Shown piece by piece: positions 18,902 through 28,227 of a stretch of 64,000 bases of DNA. Location: positions 1 to 64,000 of the IMG/VR virus record IMGVR_UViG_3300050015_000600; one strand, written 5' to 3'. The translations under genes and the position numbers were made by a program. Numbering within the stretch: the stretch's first letter is position 1; each line of letters starts with the position of its first letter. The DNA is from a virus. Under the pieces are notes generated by a model, which was not told the origin of the DNA, did no database searches, and saw nothing but the letters and a program-made list of their open reading frames with translations.

Positions 18902-20353
18902 TTAGTATATTGCCGCCACGGATGCCGTTTCATAAGCACCGTAAAGTAATTTATCTCTTAGCCATTCTATACCGTCGTTTTCGGATTTATCGTCTGTTGG
19001 ATTGAGTGCTGCGTTACGTATTATTTCCTGCATGGTATATGTCGGTAGTTGCAATCCCGATATTACTGCATAACGCAAAGCGTCAGCCGCATCGTCAGCA
19101 CCCTTTGTATCCAAATCCATCTTTTTCTTATTATCGGTAGAGGCTACGTATTGTAGCGAAGGTAGAGTAGTAATTAGCGTCTGGCAGTCTTCGAAGAAAT
19201 ACATCAAAGATTCTTTGCCTATATGTTGTTCGTGGTCTAACCATTGCTTTAATAAAGTCCAGCCCGTCACGCGGTCATTGCTTGCCGGTATTAATGGCAT
19301 ACCCTCTCCCATAAACAGCATTGCCGCGGACTGATCCGCCTCGCTTCTTCTGTTGCCATTGCCGTACATACTAGGGTCGCAAAAATAACCCTGGATTTCC
19401 TCATCCCCCGATAATTCTTTTATGTCGCGTATAAATGTTTCTATTGAATGCGAACTTGTGTATTCACGGTAAACATAGGTTTTAAAATTTTCTGGATTCT
19501 GAGCCAGCCATAAGCACACTGTCGGATGCTCTTTGGTAAAGCCCATGTCTATGCCGCATATTCTTAACCAATCGTCCGGTATGTCGAAAGCGGGAATAAC
19601 GTGAATGTTTGCGTTGAACTCTGTAAAATATTGCCCAAAGAAAACATTCCAATCGCCTTCTAACCATGCCCTGCGCTGATGTTCCGGCAACGCTTGTAGT
19701 TTTAATATATAATCAGGGTCATTGTCACAAACGCTTGGATTATCGTAAGCGGAACTAAAAACGTATTTAAACTTATCTTTAAAAGTCAATTCCGCTGGCG
19801 ACCAACGGCTATAGTCGGGACTGATAAAATGCGTCTTAAACCAATGGTCACTCCTGCCACCTGGATTGCCCGTCATTAAAAGACTAGGAACAAAGCCAGG
19901 GAATCTGTCTGTCTTACGTAAAGAACCGGTTATCTTAACTATAGTGTCCTCTAAATGCGTATTCGCCTCATCAAGCACAGCAAACTGAAACTCAATACCT
20001 AATACTTTTTCCAAATCCTTCGCCGAATCTAACGGCTGAAACTCTATCATTGACCCATTCTGAAAAACAAAAGCGTTGTTCTTGCGGTCTAATCTATATC
20101 CAAAGATTTTTTCAGGGAACATCCATTTCTTGCCGATGAAGTTTTTTCTTAATTCCGGCAGGGTTCTACGAATGACAACACAAGTTAGTCCTGGATACCT
20201 GCAACACAATACCATACAAGCAGCTAACGCCAAATAGCTTTTCCCACCTGACCTCGCACCTCCAAAAAAGATATAGTAGCCAAGCCCAATCATATCCATG
20301 ACTTGCCTTTGTTTCGGATGAAGTTTAATATAATCGCTCATCTTCTTAGCCAT
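18902..20353 (-). CDS. terL: terminase large subunit
   Basis: 483 residues; the ATPase-nuclease that packages DNA through the portal. Walker A is GGARSGGKS at about residues 31-39, Walker B AVLDEA at about 125-130, and the coupling motif LLMTGNP near 160. The C-terminal RNase H-fold nuclease shows GIDMGF (Asp near 269), CDPSMYG (Asp near 326) and an Asp-rich end GADDAADALRYAV. The preceding 95-aa gene may be the small subunit; their start and stop overlap. Confidence 0.95.
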   Translation of the reverse strand: MAKKMSDYIKLHPKQRQVMDMIGLGYYIFFGGARSGGKSYLALAACMVLCCRYPGLTCVVIRRTLPELRKNFIGKKWMFPEKIFGYRLDRKNNAFVFQNGSMIEFQPLDSAKDLEKVLGIEFQFAVLDEANTHLEDTIVKITGSLRKTDRFPGFVPSLLMTGNPGGRSDHWFKTHFISPDYSRWSPAELTFKDKFKYVFSSAYDNPSVCDNDPDYILKLQALPEHQRRAWLEGDWNVFFGQYFTEFNANIHVIPAFDIPDDWLRICGIDMGFTKEHPTVCLWLAQNPENFKTYVYREYTSSHSIETFIRDIKELSGDEEIQGYFCDPSMYGNGNRRSEADQSAAMLFMGEGMPLIPASNDRVTGWTLLKQWLDHEQHIGKESLMYFFEDCQTLITTLPSLQYVASTDNKKKMDLDTKGADDAADALRYAVISGLQLPTYTMQEIIRNAALNPTDDKSENDGIEWLRDKLLYGAYETASVAAIY

Positions 20354-20640
20354 TATATGTCATCCACTAAATCTTCTTGTTCTTTTGGTTTGTTCAATCG
20401 TTTTTCCAAATGGTCTGCATATTTCAATATCGCCAAGTCTGCCTTGATCCTTGTCTCCGGTACTATATCAGGGTCATGTAATACGCCGTACATAATCATA
20501 CTGCCTCTCACTAACATAGCGTCTATAAGGCCTTGCGTCTTGTCTATATCTAATACTACAGGCAAATCATTGCTCTGTATCATTTGATATAATTTTATCT
20601 GTTCGGGCGTCTCCGCGGTATCTGTCAATTTATCTGTCAT
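20353..20640 (-). CDS. possible terminase small subunit
   Basis: 95 residues, acidic and helical, beginning MTDKLTDTAETPEQIKLYQ. It directly precedes and overlaps terL, the usual place for the DNA-recognition subunit. A helix-turn-helix could not be defined with confidence, and the protein is short for that role. First gene after the terminator/promoter pair at 20.68 kb, so it opens the virion operon. Confidence 0.6.
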   Translation of the reverse strand: MTDKLTDTAETPEQIKLYQMIQSNDLPVVLDIDKTQGLIDAMLVRGSMIMYGVLHDPDIVPETRIKADLAILKYADHLEKRLNKPKEQEDLVDDI

Positions 20641-20673
20641 TTTGGTAGTAACGGGGCAAGTGTCTATTTATTG

Positions 20674-20702
20674 CAAACATAAAAAAAAGTTGCTATGAAC
20701 AA
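20674..20702 (-). promoter_or_regulatory. candidate promoter for the virion operon
   Basis: On the minus strand a TATGTTTG element (20681-20674) is preceded by TTG with an 18-base spacer. It overlaps the terminator of the upstream replication block and lies about 34 bases before the start of the first packaging gene. The spacer is two bases shorter than in the other promoters in this window, so the strength is uncertain. Confidence 0.45.
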
Positions 20703-20714
20703 ACATAACAACTT
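20681..20714 (-). terminator. intrinsic terminator ending the replication block
   Basis: An 11-bp stem (AAGTTGTTATG with CATAGCAACTT, one T.G wobble valid only in the minus-strand RNA) with a 6-nt loop, followed by eight T. It lies 30 bases after the stop of the 243-aa gene. Confidence 0.85.
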
Positions 20715-20743
20715 TTCTTGTGTCTTAGAACCTTAAAATAATT

Positions 20744-21475
20744 CTAGAAGATTGCCGCGGTTTTTGACCACGTATATGTATTTGGATACGCCTCGGTCAC
20801 ACTGTATTCTGTAAATCTTCTATAACCGTCGTACCATCTCATGTATTTGCCTTTCGGTTTCTTCTCTAACCCGCGCATGACAGTCGCGTATTTGCCTCTC
20901 TTAAGCATATAGAGATGAATACCGGCTTTAGTGTAGGCTCTGTATAATTCCCGCCAAGGAGGCAGGCTGTCGCATTGTTTTAATTCGATAGCCATACCGT
21001 AGGCGTGTGCGTACATGTATCGTAAATGCTGCATGCGGGAAGTATCAACATAGAACCCGCAGGTTATCTCAGGATAATCGTAATTAGCGTAAAGAAAATC
21101 TAATAACTTTTGTATCTCGTCGTTTATTATTATTGCTCTATAAGGTGATTTGTTAAACATCTTAACAGTAATAAACGATTTCTTGTTGCCCGCCAATACT
21201 ACATCGGCGTCTGTCTCCATATTGTATATTCTGTAATGCTTAGGCTTCCGGTTCACCTTGCGGTATAAACTGTCGATATAGCCTGCTTTAAGGGCTATAT
21301 TCCGTACTCCCCTGAGCATAGTTCCTAAGCGTTCACCTGCTGAAGTCACTTCGTTGAAATAGAACTTTATAGCGTCTTCTTCCGCCGCTTTCCATATATC
21401 TCCTGCATCGCGAAATGACTGCATTTGCTCTTTCTTCATTTCAGAATCTAAAACTGCTATCGGTTTTTTAGCCAT
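20744..21475 (-). CDS. hypothetical protein at the end of the replication block
   Basis: 243 residues beginning MAKKPIAVLDSEMKKEQMQS. The centre has TCGFYVDTSRMQHLRYMYAH and a basic C-terminus rich in Tyr, Lys and Trp (KGKYMRWYDGYRRF). It could bind nucleic acid, but no catalytic motif was recognised. It overlaps the 64-aa gene by 8 bases and is followed by a strong terminator, so it closes the leftward replication operon. Confidence 0.75.
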   Translation of the reverse strand: MAKKPIAVLDSEMKKEQMQSFRDAGDIWKAAEEDAIKFYFNEVTSAGERLGTMLRGVRNIALKAGYIDSLYRKVNRKPKHYRIYNMETDADVVLAGNKKSFITVKMFNKSPYRAIIINDEIQKLLDFLYANYDYPEITCGFYVDTSRMQHLRYMYAHAYGMAIELKQCDSLPPWRELYRAYTKAGIHLYMLKRGKYATVMRGLEKKPKGKYMRWYDGYRRFTEYSVTEAYPNTYTWSKTAAIF

Positions 21476-21662
21476 TGGTTTCTCCTATTGTTTTTAGTTG
21501 CAATATTTTTAATACGTGTTCTGCGCCTACAAGAAACGCCTCTTTGCGCAATTCTTCTTCGTAACAATCTTTATAGTAGTCGTCTGCAAATGTCTTTATC
21601 TTTTTCAGTTCTTCCGTTTTGTTGATCTTGTTTTTCAGGCGTATCATTTTTAAAATCCCCAT
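21468..21662 (-). CDS. small charged protein
   Basis: 64 residues, Lys/Glu-rich and helical, beginning MGILKMIRLKNKINKTEELK, with no signal or metal motif. It overlaps both the resolvase gene and the 243-aa gene by 8-13 bases, which supports translation. Function unknown. Confidence 0.6.
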   Translation of the reverse strand: MGILKMIRLKNKINKTEELKKIKTFADDYYKDCYEEELRKEAFLVGAEHVLKILQLKTIGETNG

Positions 21663-22126
21663 ATAAATGATATTGCATCGCGCACGTCTTCGTTAGCGCG
21701 CTTTATTCCTGTATATTTAGTTACTTTCGCAATTGACCACTTAGCGTTCCCTTTCTTCGGAACGCAGAGGTCATAAGGCACTTCGTTGCGCTGGCACCAT
21801 TCCATAATCTTAATGCCTACTCCGTGGTTCATACCCGTGCCTACGGATATTCTATTTTTAACCTTGTTCTTATAACTTTCTTTCGCCGCGGGCGTAGCAT
21901 TTTGCATATTTTGCGGTATCGCTGGGTCGTGCCAGTTAGTCTTTGGATTCTCCCAGCCTGCGCCGAGTTTTACTTTTATCTCTTGCCCTTTTGTCAGTTT
22001 CATCTTTTGTAGGTACGCTATTAAATCCCAAAAATCCATAGGAGTTCCTGTAATTTTCTTAGTAATTGTATTGTATTCCGCTACGCCGTTTTTGCGTAAG
22101 TCTGGGTCTATGCCAATGAGTATCAT
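21650..22126 (-). CDS. RuvC-like Holliday junction resolvase
   Basis: 158 residues, RNase H fold. The N-terminal IGIDPDLRKNGVAEY carries the first catalytic Asp (D7) in the standard RuvC context, and the C-terminal NEDVRDAISFI supplies the last acidic residues (about 147 and 150). The family cuts four-way junctions; in phages it resolves concatemers or recombination intermediates before packaging. It overlaps the HNH gene by one base. Confidence 0.85.
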   Translation of the reverse strand: MILIGIDPDLRKNGVAEYNTITKKITGTPMDFWDLIAYLQKMKLTKGQEIKVKLGAGWENPKTNWHDPAIPQNMQNATPAAKESYKNKVKNRISVGTGMNHGVGIKIMEWCQRNEVPYDLCVPKKGNAKWSIAKVTKYTGIKRANEDVRDAISFIWGF

Positions 22127-22500
22127 TATTCTTCCTTTTTATACATTAAGTTATTATAATCCTCAAAATAAAATACAATTTGATATGATTTAGGAACTAC
22201 CCTAACAATACCATACCTTTTAGCAATTTTGTAGATATTAACCCGATTGCTTAACCTATCTGGCAAAAGCATTAATTCTCCTCGGAATTTTTCAAGCGAC
22301 AGCGTCGATTTATAATTATTGCAACTAGGGCAAGAAGGCACCATATTCGATTCTACATCTCGATGCTTATATTTATCGCCTTTGCCTCGCTGAAGCGGTT
22401 CTACGTGATCTATGTGCCAATTATCACCAAGTACGCAGCCGCAGTAAGCACAGCGTCCGCCGTATTTATTAAAAATTCTTTTTCTGGTTTCTTTTGTCAT
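22126..22500 (-). CDS. HNH endonuclease
   Basis: 124 residues. Zinc-binding CAYC (C17, C20) and CPSC (C57, C60) bracket the HNH core: HIDHVEPLQRG (H29-x-D31-H32), then an Asn in the helix SNMVPSCPSCNNYK. Being inside the replication operon and overlapping both neighbours, it is more likely an integral phage nuclease than a homing intruder, although a homing origin cannot be excluded. Confidence 0.88.
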   Translation of the reverse strand: MTKETRKRIFNKYGGRCAYCGCVLGDNWHIDHVEPLQRGKGDKYKHRDVESNMVPSCPSCNNYKSTLSLEKFRGELMLLPDRLSNRVNIYKIAKRYGIVRVVPKSYQIVFYFEDYNNLMYKKEE

Positions 22501-22772
22501 ACTACCGTTCCTATCTTATTGCAACAATAACTCGGAGCAAATTTTGCTATCACGTTGTCAATTCTCTTGTCCCGTGCTTCTTGGTTTTGCAGTTTGTTCA
22601 TTTTACGTACTAAATTATAAATCAATTCTTCGTCTAATATTACCATATCAGGAGTAAATCTCCTGCCTGTGTATTTAGTTACTCTGTGGTTGTCGAACCA
22701 GTCGCGGATAAATTGCTGTTCGATAACGCCGACTCTTGCGTAATACAATGCTCTAAAATGGTGGTTCTTCAT
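22497..22772 (-). CDS. small replication-block protein
   Basis: 91 residues, basic (MKNHHFRALYYARVGVIEQQ), possibly winged-helix-like, with two Cys near the end. It starts inside the last codons of the primase-helicase gene (20-base overlap) and overlaps the HNH gene by 4 bases. Function unknown; tight coupling suggests an accessory role at the fork. Confidence 0.65.
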   Translation of the reverse strand: MKNHHFRALYYARVGVIEQQFIRDWFDNHRVTKYTGRRFTPDMVILDEELIYNLVRKMNKLQNQEARDKRIDNVIAKFAPSYCCNKIGTVV

Positions 22773-24543
22773 ATTTGCTCATATCCTCAATTGGTTCATT
22801 TTCTATGTTATCTAATACAGTTGACAAGTCTCTCATTCTATCGTATCCGTCTATCCAATACCGTTGCGTATCTCTGTCAAAGTTATACTCCGAGCTTCCG
22901 CCAATCCCCATAAATTGAGGATGCTTAATCTTCTCGTGGTCAACCATCATATTGCCTTGTAAAGTCTTGTATATTATAGTTCCATAATCCGGTATGTTCT
23001 TAAAGTGCGCCGAACCGGCAATGTTGTATAGTTTAGGTTTCTTATACGTTCCGTCCGCGTTAGTTTCCATCTTTGTCGGGTGAGCTACAAGAATATAATG
23101 CACGTCGTGGTCACGTGCGAAGTACTTCATTTTATTTAAAGCCATAGCGTAATATTGATCCGCATTCATAAACTTAGGTATCTGTTGTTCCACAGTATTC
23201 CAAGGATCAACAATGCACAATTTACAGCCATGCTTCTGTACTTCAAAATCAAATGCCTCGTGTATCTCGTCGAGGCTTGCTATTTTGTCTGGATATACGT
23301 AATGATAATATTCATTTATGAATGCGTAAGCTCTCATCATTTGTTCTTCGGACATGTGTCTTTCGCCTCCTGGTATAAACGGCTCTCCTACTAATTGAGA
23401 GGCTATTCTCTGTCCGTGAAGTTCAAGGTCTGCGTTCTCGGGAGTGTAATAAGCTATATGCCAAGCGTTGTTTATCGCAAGCAGTACCGATTGGTAATCT
23501 ACCCAAGTACTCTTGCCGTCGCCTGGAATGCCTGTAACAACATGAAAGGCTTTCGTAAAATATTTTAAATGCCTGTCAAAGTTCGGGACACCTGTAGTAG
23601 CTCCGTGAGTATATCCATGTCTGTATAATTGGATAAATTCATCTTTCCTGTTCGACATAGAGAATACGTCTTGCGCTGGGAATAGCGTAGCGGAAGACAC
23701 CATGGCTTTCACAGCATCAACTCCGTGCAGCATTAGCACTTCGTTAGCATCTTTGCAATCCGTCGGATAAGTAATTTTATAGCATTTCTGCTTCCCAAAT
23801 CTTCGTATAAACTCTCTCTGTAAATACCGCCCTACTAAATCGTTGTCGGTTGAAATAAGAAATCTTTTTACATCCTGAAGATATGGCAGACATTCATCTA
23901 TGTATTTATATTCCATAATCTTGTCGCCTTTAGGAATAATCCCTCCGTTCGGTATGGATATAGCATAGTGGTATCCTGCTACTTCGTATGTAAGAGCATC
24001 TATTTCGCCTTCTGTTATAATCACTGTATCAGATTCAAAGACATCGTTTAATTTATAAAACACAGGAGCGGCTGATTTCGCCGACTGAAAATCTTTGTCT
24101 TTGGTTCGATACTTCGCATTTACTACTTGGTTCCCCAAGTGGTAATTAAATACTATAAACTTCTTTTTTACACCGCTGCGGTCTAACCGCGTTTCTGCTT
24201 TAATATTATTTCTAAGGATTACTTCTTCTGTAATTCCCCGTTCCGTTATCAGCCAGTCTTTTGCCGGCAATGGTAGTGCTGTTTGTCGCTTTGTGTCTAT
24301 AGGCGCGTAATTCGGCTTGTATTCTCTTTCTGTGTTCACGTTTCCTACCCATCCGCAATGATGGCAAAAGAACCCTCCCGTGCTCACATCTATGCCTAAT
24401 ACAGGCTCTGTTGATTTGTTGCGCCCTTTAGAGCATAATGGACAGCGGACTTTCTGCCATCCATTACGCTCTTTTAGCCCCACCACATTTAAAACGGAGA
24501 ACATTTGTATAATTTCTAGTTTAGAATGGTGGTTTTTAGTCAC
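22753..24543 (-). CDS. bifunctional primase-helicase (T7 gp4-like)
   Basis: 596 residues. Domains in order: a zinc module with C34-C37 and C60-C63; a TOPRIM primase with EGEIDAL (about 178-184) and STDNDLVG (about 231-238); and a DnaB/RecA-type helicase with Walker A GIPGDGKST (about 338-346) and Walker B KLCIVDPW (Asp about 446). It makes RNA primers and unwinds DNA at the phage fork. One protein replaces separate DnaG and DnaB, as in T7-like phages. No DNA polymerase is seen in the window. Confidence 0.93.
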   Translation of the reverse strand: MTKNHHSKLEIIQMFSVLNVVGLKERNGWQKVRCPLCSKGRNKSTEPVLGIDVSTGGFFCHHCGWVGNVNTEREYKPNYAPIDTKRQTALPLPAKDWLITERGITEEVILRNNIKAETRLDRSGVKKKFIVFNYHLGNQVVNAKYRTKDKDFQSAKSAAPVFYKLNDVFESDTVIITEGEIDALTYEVAGYHYAISIPNGGIIPKGDKIMEYKYIDECLPYLQDVKRFLISTDNDLVGRYLQREFIRRFGKQKCYKITYPTDCKDANEVLMLHGVDAVKAMVSSATLFPAQDVFSMSNRKDEFIQLYRHGYTHGATTGVPNFDRHLKYFTKAFHVVTGIPGDGKSTWVDYQSVLLAINNAWHIAYYTPENADLELHGQRIASQLVGEPFIPGGERHMSEEQMMRAYAFINEYYHYVYPDKIASLDEIHEAFDFEVQKHGCKLCIVDPWNTVEQQIPKFMNADQYYAMALNKMKYFARDHDVHYILVAHPTKMETNADGTYKKPKLYNIAGSAHFKNIPDYGTIIYKTLQGNMMVDHEKIKHPQFMGIGGSSEYNFDRDTQRYWIDGYDRMRDLSTVLDNIENEPIEDMSKYEEPPF

Positions 24544-24814
24544 TCGGTTTCGCTCCGTAAAGTTTTATAAACTGCTCGTAAGTTATTTCAGGATACACGT
24601 CTTGTGCACGAGATTCAAAATATTCTTTGCTTTTAGTACTGCGTATCTGTAGTATTTCGTTATCGTAATTCTTAACTAATAAATACTTGTCAGTCCAGTC
24701 AGTGCGTTCATCTGTCTTGCCATCTTTATAGTTTTCCCGTATAGTTATCAAAACCGACCAATATTCTTTTTCGCAACTCAACTTCATCTTAAAAGAATTA
24801 ATTTTCATTGTCAT
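24536..24814 (-). CDS. hypothetical small protein
   Basis: 92 residues beginning MTMKINSFKMKLSCEKEYWS, alpha/beta and charged, ending EITYEQFIKLYGAKPSD. That ending resembles a phrase in the 462-aa coiled-coil protein of the same operon (EITFDQFKAWAKP), so the two may share a small domain. It overlaps the primase-helicase start by 8 bases. Function unknown. Confidence 0.65.
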   Translation of the reverse strand: MTMKINSFKMKLSCEKEYWSVLITIRENYKDGKTDERTDWTDKYLLVKNYDNEILQIRSTKSKEYFESRAQDVYPEITYEQFIKLYGAKPSD

Positions 24815-25035
24815 TACTCGTGCTCCTTTGTTAATTGCTCATATTCCTCAATTAATTTTCGTAACTTACGAGACAATATGTACATATTGGTAGCATCTAA
24901 CCTCATATAAGCAGAATTGCTAAAATGGGTTATGCCTATTTTTAGTTCATAATCACCGGTTCCGTCTTCCAGTAAACCAGATGTTTCTAGTCTGTCTCCA
25001 TCGTCGTTCCACAAATTTATTCCTATGTTTGGCAT
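24814..25035 (-). CDS. hypothetical small protein
   Basis: 73 residues beginning MPNIGINLWNDDGDRLETSG, a short beta domain then a helix (LSRKLRKLIEEYEQLTKEHE). It overlaps the nuclease gene by 13 bases and shares one base with the next. It could be a regulatory partner of the nuclease, but nothing specific was recognised. Confidence 0.65.
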   Translation of the reverse strand: MPNIGINLWNDDGDRLETSGLLEDGTGDYELKIGITHFSNSAYMRLDATNMYILSRKLRKLIEEYEQLTKEHE

Positions 25036-25790
25036 AAATAAATTCCTAAATTAGTGTCGTACTCTGTATATTTCATAAGTTCTCTCTTTTTAATAAATTC
25101 TAATAAATCTGATAAATCACTTATAATTTCTTCGTGCATAGTTTCATAAGGGTAATATTCATGCGTTGCTATAGAAAACAAATCGAATGTTATTACCTCT
25201 TTCAATTGCTGCTCGATTAGTTGAAATATGTAATATTTGCAGGATGTAGCACCCTCAAATATGTCTAAATATACTTTCCATTGCATAGAAAGCAAAAACT
25301 CATTGTATGTGTCTCTGTCGTAGTCAGGGAATTCGTCATGTATAAAGTCCCCTGGCTTGCTTCCGTATTGTGTTTTATATTCGTTAATTGTAGTGTATTT
25401 AAGATTATCTACCATGCCGACTAAAGTTATAGTTTGTCCGTGGACATTGTACTCTTTAACGGCTTTGTGTTCGTTTATACCGCCTACAGCTTCTTTTTTT
25501 GCTTCAAGGCATTCCTGTATCATAGCGGCGGTATATTTTAACGGCTTCTTGAAAACATCCGGCTTGTAGTATATATACTCGTTTGTAGCCTGGTTGTAAT
25601 ATAACTCAGGTTCGTCCAGTATAGCATGCAGAGCTGTTCCATAGAACATAAATTTCGACTGCATAGATTTACGCATTATAGCTAACACCATAGCGGTATC
25701 ATCTATCTGCGATACACCGTACTTCTGTACGTCGGTTATATACTTCCGCCAAGTGTCTAAAAGCGTAGTTGATATTCTATTGATTATCAT
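25023..25790 (-). CDS. PD-(D/E)XK nuclease (RecB/Cas4-like)
   Basis: 255 residues. The motif set of the RecB/Cas4-type exonuclease is visible: GTALHAIL with His near 55, GMVDNL with Asp near 128, EYK at about 137-139, and the following QWKVYL (Q-x-x-x-Y) near 170-174. In phages such an exonuclease resects DNA ends for single-strand annealing. Two genes upstream lies a RecA-fold ATPase of the Sak4 type, its usual partner. No iron-sulphur Cys cluster is seen. Confidence 0.85.
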   Translation of the reverse strand: MIINRISTTLLDTWRKYITDVQKYGVSQIDDTAMVLAIMRKSMQSKFMFYGTALHAILDEPELYYNQATNEYIYYKPDVFKKPLKYTAAMIQECLEAKKEAVGGINEHKAVKEYNVHGQTITLVGMVDNLKYTTINEYKTQYGSKPGDFIHDEFPDYDRDTYNEFLLSMQWKVYLDIFEGATSCKYYIFQLIEQQLKEVITFDLFSIATHEYYPYETMHEEIISDLSDLLEFIKKRELMKYTEYDTNLGIYLCQT

Positions 25791-27178
25791 TACTTTAACT
25801 CAAATTTGTAAACAGGATTCTCCGCAAGAATAAAACAGAATTTAGTCGTGTGACCTGTTTGATCTTCGCAATATATTCTGTTCTCATCTAAAGATATTTT
25901 ATTAACATGATAATAATCATCTATGTCTGTAGAATTAACATAACTATATCCGTCGCTAAAATAAAAACTATCTCCGACTTTTAGTTCTTTTATCATAGTT
26001 TTTGTAACTTTAATATATTTGTCTAACTGCCCTCCGCCTGTACAATGTACTTCATACAAATGAAAATAAGTTGTACATAATGTTCCTTTTGTGTCCCAAT
26101 GATATACTTTCGTTCGATTCGTTGTTGTTCCTGGTGTTTGATTCATAAAACCAATATACTTTTCCCCGTCTTTTTCAACTACCGCAAGCAATGGAAAATC
26201 ACTTGTTTTTATTTCAGGCTCTATCGGTTTCGCCCATGCTTTGAATTGGTCAAATGTGATTTCGGGGCTGTTGTCGTCATTGAATGTAGCTTTGTAATTA
26301 CTACAATGCGTCAATACATCACGATTGTCGTATCTTGTAAATAAATATCTCTGTTTTGTGTTTTTTATTTTCTTATTGCCGCTATACCATGTACCCTTAT
26401 TTGCCATTATCCATTTCTGTACATATTCGCTTTGCTCCGGTGTAACCTGTATCTTAAACTTAGGGATTTCGCCTTTCTCTAAGGCTATTTTGATGGCTTT
26501 GAGTTCTACCGATTTCAGACATAATGTACTTGCATATATCATCCACATGTCATCAAGCGTTTCCTTTGGAACTTCATTCGCTTCGTCTATCCTCATAGAA
26601 TTAAAGGTTATCCCTTTTAATTCATTCTGCAACTTATCTTTATCGTATTCTAAAGATTTAATTTTTGCTTTTAACGAAGTTATTTCTGAATTAGCGTATC
26701 CCTCTGCTTCGCGGGAGTTCCACAAACTATCGTGAGTTTCATCTAATTCAATGCAAAGCCTGTCGTTCTCTTTTTTATATTCAGCTAATTTGGCTTCTAA
26801 TTTAAGATTTACTGCAAACAAACCTGTAAAATAATAACTATCAACATAATGAGCCTTTTGATATTCTATCATCGGTATTGCATTACCTGCTTTAAACAGT
26901 TGGCTTTCTGCGTCTTTATAAATTTCAAATTTAGTTTCTAATTCTTTAACCCGCTTTTCCAGTTTTTCATTTTCACAAACAACAGCATTTTTAGCGGTGT
27001 TTATCTCTTTGCAGTCTTTTTCCCAAGAAGCGGCTTTCTTCTCTAGCCGTTTTAATTCATCATTAATCTGCCTAATTCCTACGGATAGGCTAAGCGCAGA
27101 AAAAGAATACGAACTTTTTGCATCATCTTCAAATACGATATATGGTGCGCGGAAGATTTGTATCGTGTTTATTTTCAT
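25790..27178 (-). CDS. coiled-coil protein of the recombination block
   Basis: 462 residues. Residues about 35-190 form a long coiled coil (ELKRLEKKAASWEKD, then SLKAKIKSLEYDKDKLQNEL). The C-terminal half is globular, with VEKDGEKYIGFMNQTPG and a domain containing EITFDQFKAWAKP. It sits between the nuclease and the RecA-fold ATPase with start/stop overlaps on both sides, so it could be a structural mediator. Not recognised as a known family. Confidence 0.75.
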   Translation of the reverse strand: MKINTIQIFRAPYIVFEDDAKSSYSFSALSLSVGIRQINDELKRLEKKAASWEKDCKEINTAKNAVVCENEKLEKRVKELETKFEIYKDAESQLFKAGNAIPMIEYQKAHYVDSYYFTGLFAVNLKLEAKLAEYKKENDRLCIELDETHDSLWNSREAEGYANSEITSLKAKIKSLEYDKDKLQNELKGITFNSMRIDEANEVPKETLDDMWMIYASTLCLKSVELKAIKIALEKGEIPKFKIQVTPEQSEYVQKWIMANKGTWYSGNKKIKNTKQRYLFTRYDNRDVLTHCSNYKATFNDDNSPEITFDQFKAWAKPIEPEIKTSDFPLLAVVEKDGEKYIGFMNQTPGTTTNRTKVYHWDTKGTLCTTYFHLYEVHCTGGGQLDKYIKVTKTMIKELKVGDSFYFSDGYSYVNSTDIDDYYHVNKISLDENRIYCEDQTGHTTKFCFILAENPVYKFELK

Positions 27179-28227
27179 TATCCTTCCTCTGCTTCTGCCA
27201 ATCGTGCTGCGTTTTCATTGTCTCTGTATTCTTCATAGGTTGGATATTTGTCTTCTTCTTCGCTCATGCTTTCTACTACGGCCACAGGAACTTCTTTAAC
27301 CTTCTTTTCAGCCGCGGCTTTGAGCAATTTATACTGTTTCGCATAGGAAACTTTTAACTGTTCTTTTAGAATCTTAGTCAAAGTCTTATCCTCTTTTATA
27401 GCTTCGCCGACTTCTGCTAATTTAGGCAGCGTTTTAGTTTCGGCTATGCTTTTATTATAGCCGTCTAATAAATCTTTGTACTTGTCTAAAGCGTTAAGTT
27501 TTTCTTCCCACATCTTACGCCAATCCGTCAGTTTTTCCGCAAGAAATTGTGTATTTATTCCGTTGTTTCCGTCAATAACAGGAATATCTACTCCCTTTAA
27601 TCCTTCGTGCTCTAGCGGGTTTTTAGTATGATAGAACTGACTTCTTTCAAAAGACAGTATTCTAACCGAAGATTCTTTGTCGCCGGATACGTCAATATAG
27701 CCTATCATGTCAACAAAATTATAAATCTTATCCTTGGCTATCTTACCCTGGAATTTAGGCTGGCTAAAAGTATCATCAGTACCAGAAATGTTCTTTTCGT
27801 CTTCGTGCGCTATCCAGCATAATCCTTTGCCTTGGATAATCAACTCGTTAATAAAATCAGTAACTTGTTCACCTAATAGTCCGTATAGCTTCATAACGTT
27901 CTTTGCGGATTTAGGGTTTTTCTCTTTAACGTAGGACATAATGTAAGCTAACATACTGTCAACTGTATCCATAACTACATAATCGTAAGGCTCTAATTCC
28001 TGCTTAATCGTTTTCATGTCGTCTGCAATGTCTTCCCAACTGTCTATTTCAAGATAGTCAAACTTCTGGTTTGATCTTCTCAAACCCTCTTTGTTAAAAT
28101 TCAGGAATATTGGGTTTGGCAAAGTTGTCGCCAAAGTAGTTTTTCCAATTCCTGCTTTTCCGTAAAGTAGCATCGAAATCTTTCCGACAGCTACGTAATC
28201 CTGGGACGTACCCTTTCTTAATGCCAT
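27178..28227 (-). CDS. RecA-fold ATPase, Sak4-like recombinase
   Basis: 349 residues. Walker A is GKAGIGKTT (about 23-31) and Walker B YDYVVMDTVD (Asp about 87), followed by GKGLCWIAHEDEK, a sensor-like His. This short RecA core without the other RecA DNA-binding loops is the pattern of phage Sak4-type annealing/recombination ATPases. The C-terminal 100 residues are a Lys/Glu-rich tail. Together with the PD-(D/E)XK nuclease it suggests phage-encoded homologous recombination. Confidence 0.82.
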   Translation of the reverse strand: MALRKGTSQDYVAVGKISMLLYGKAGIGKTTLATTLPNPIFLNFNKEGLRRSNQKFDYLEIDSWEDIADDMKTIKQELEPYDYVVMDTVDSMLAYIMSYVKEKNPKSAKNVMKLYGLLGEQVTDFINELIIQGKGLCWIAHEDEKNISGTDDTFSQPKFQGKIAKDKIYNFVDMIGYIDVSGDKESSVRILSFERSQFYHTKNPLEHEGLKGVDIPVIDGNNGINTQFLAEKLTDWRKMWEEKLNALDKYKDLLDGYNKSIAETKTLPKLAEVGEAIKEDKTLTKILKEQLKVSYAKQYKLLKAAAEKKVKEVPVAVVESMSEEEDKYPTYEEYRDNENAARLAEAEEG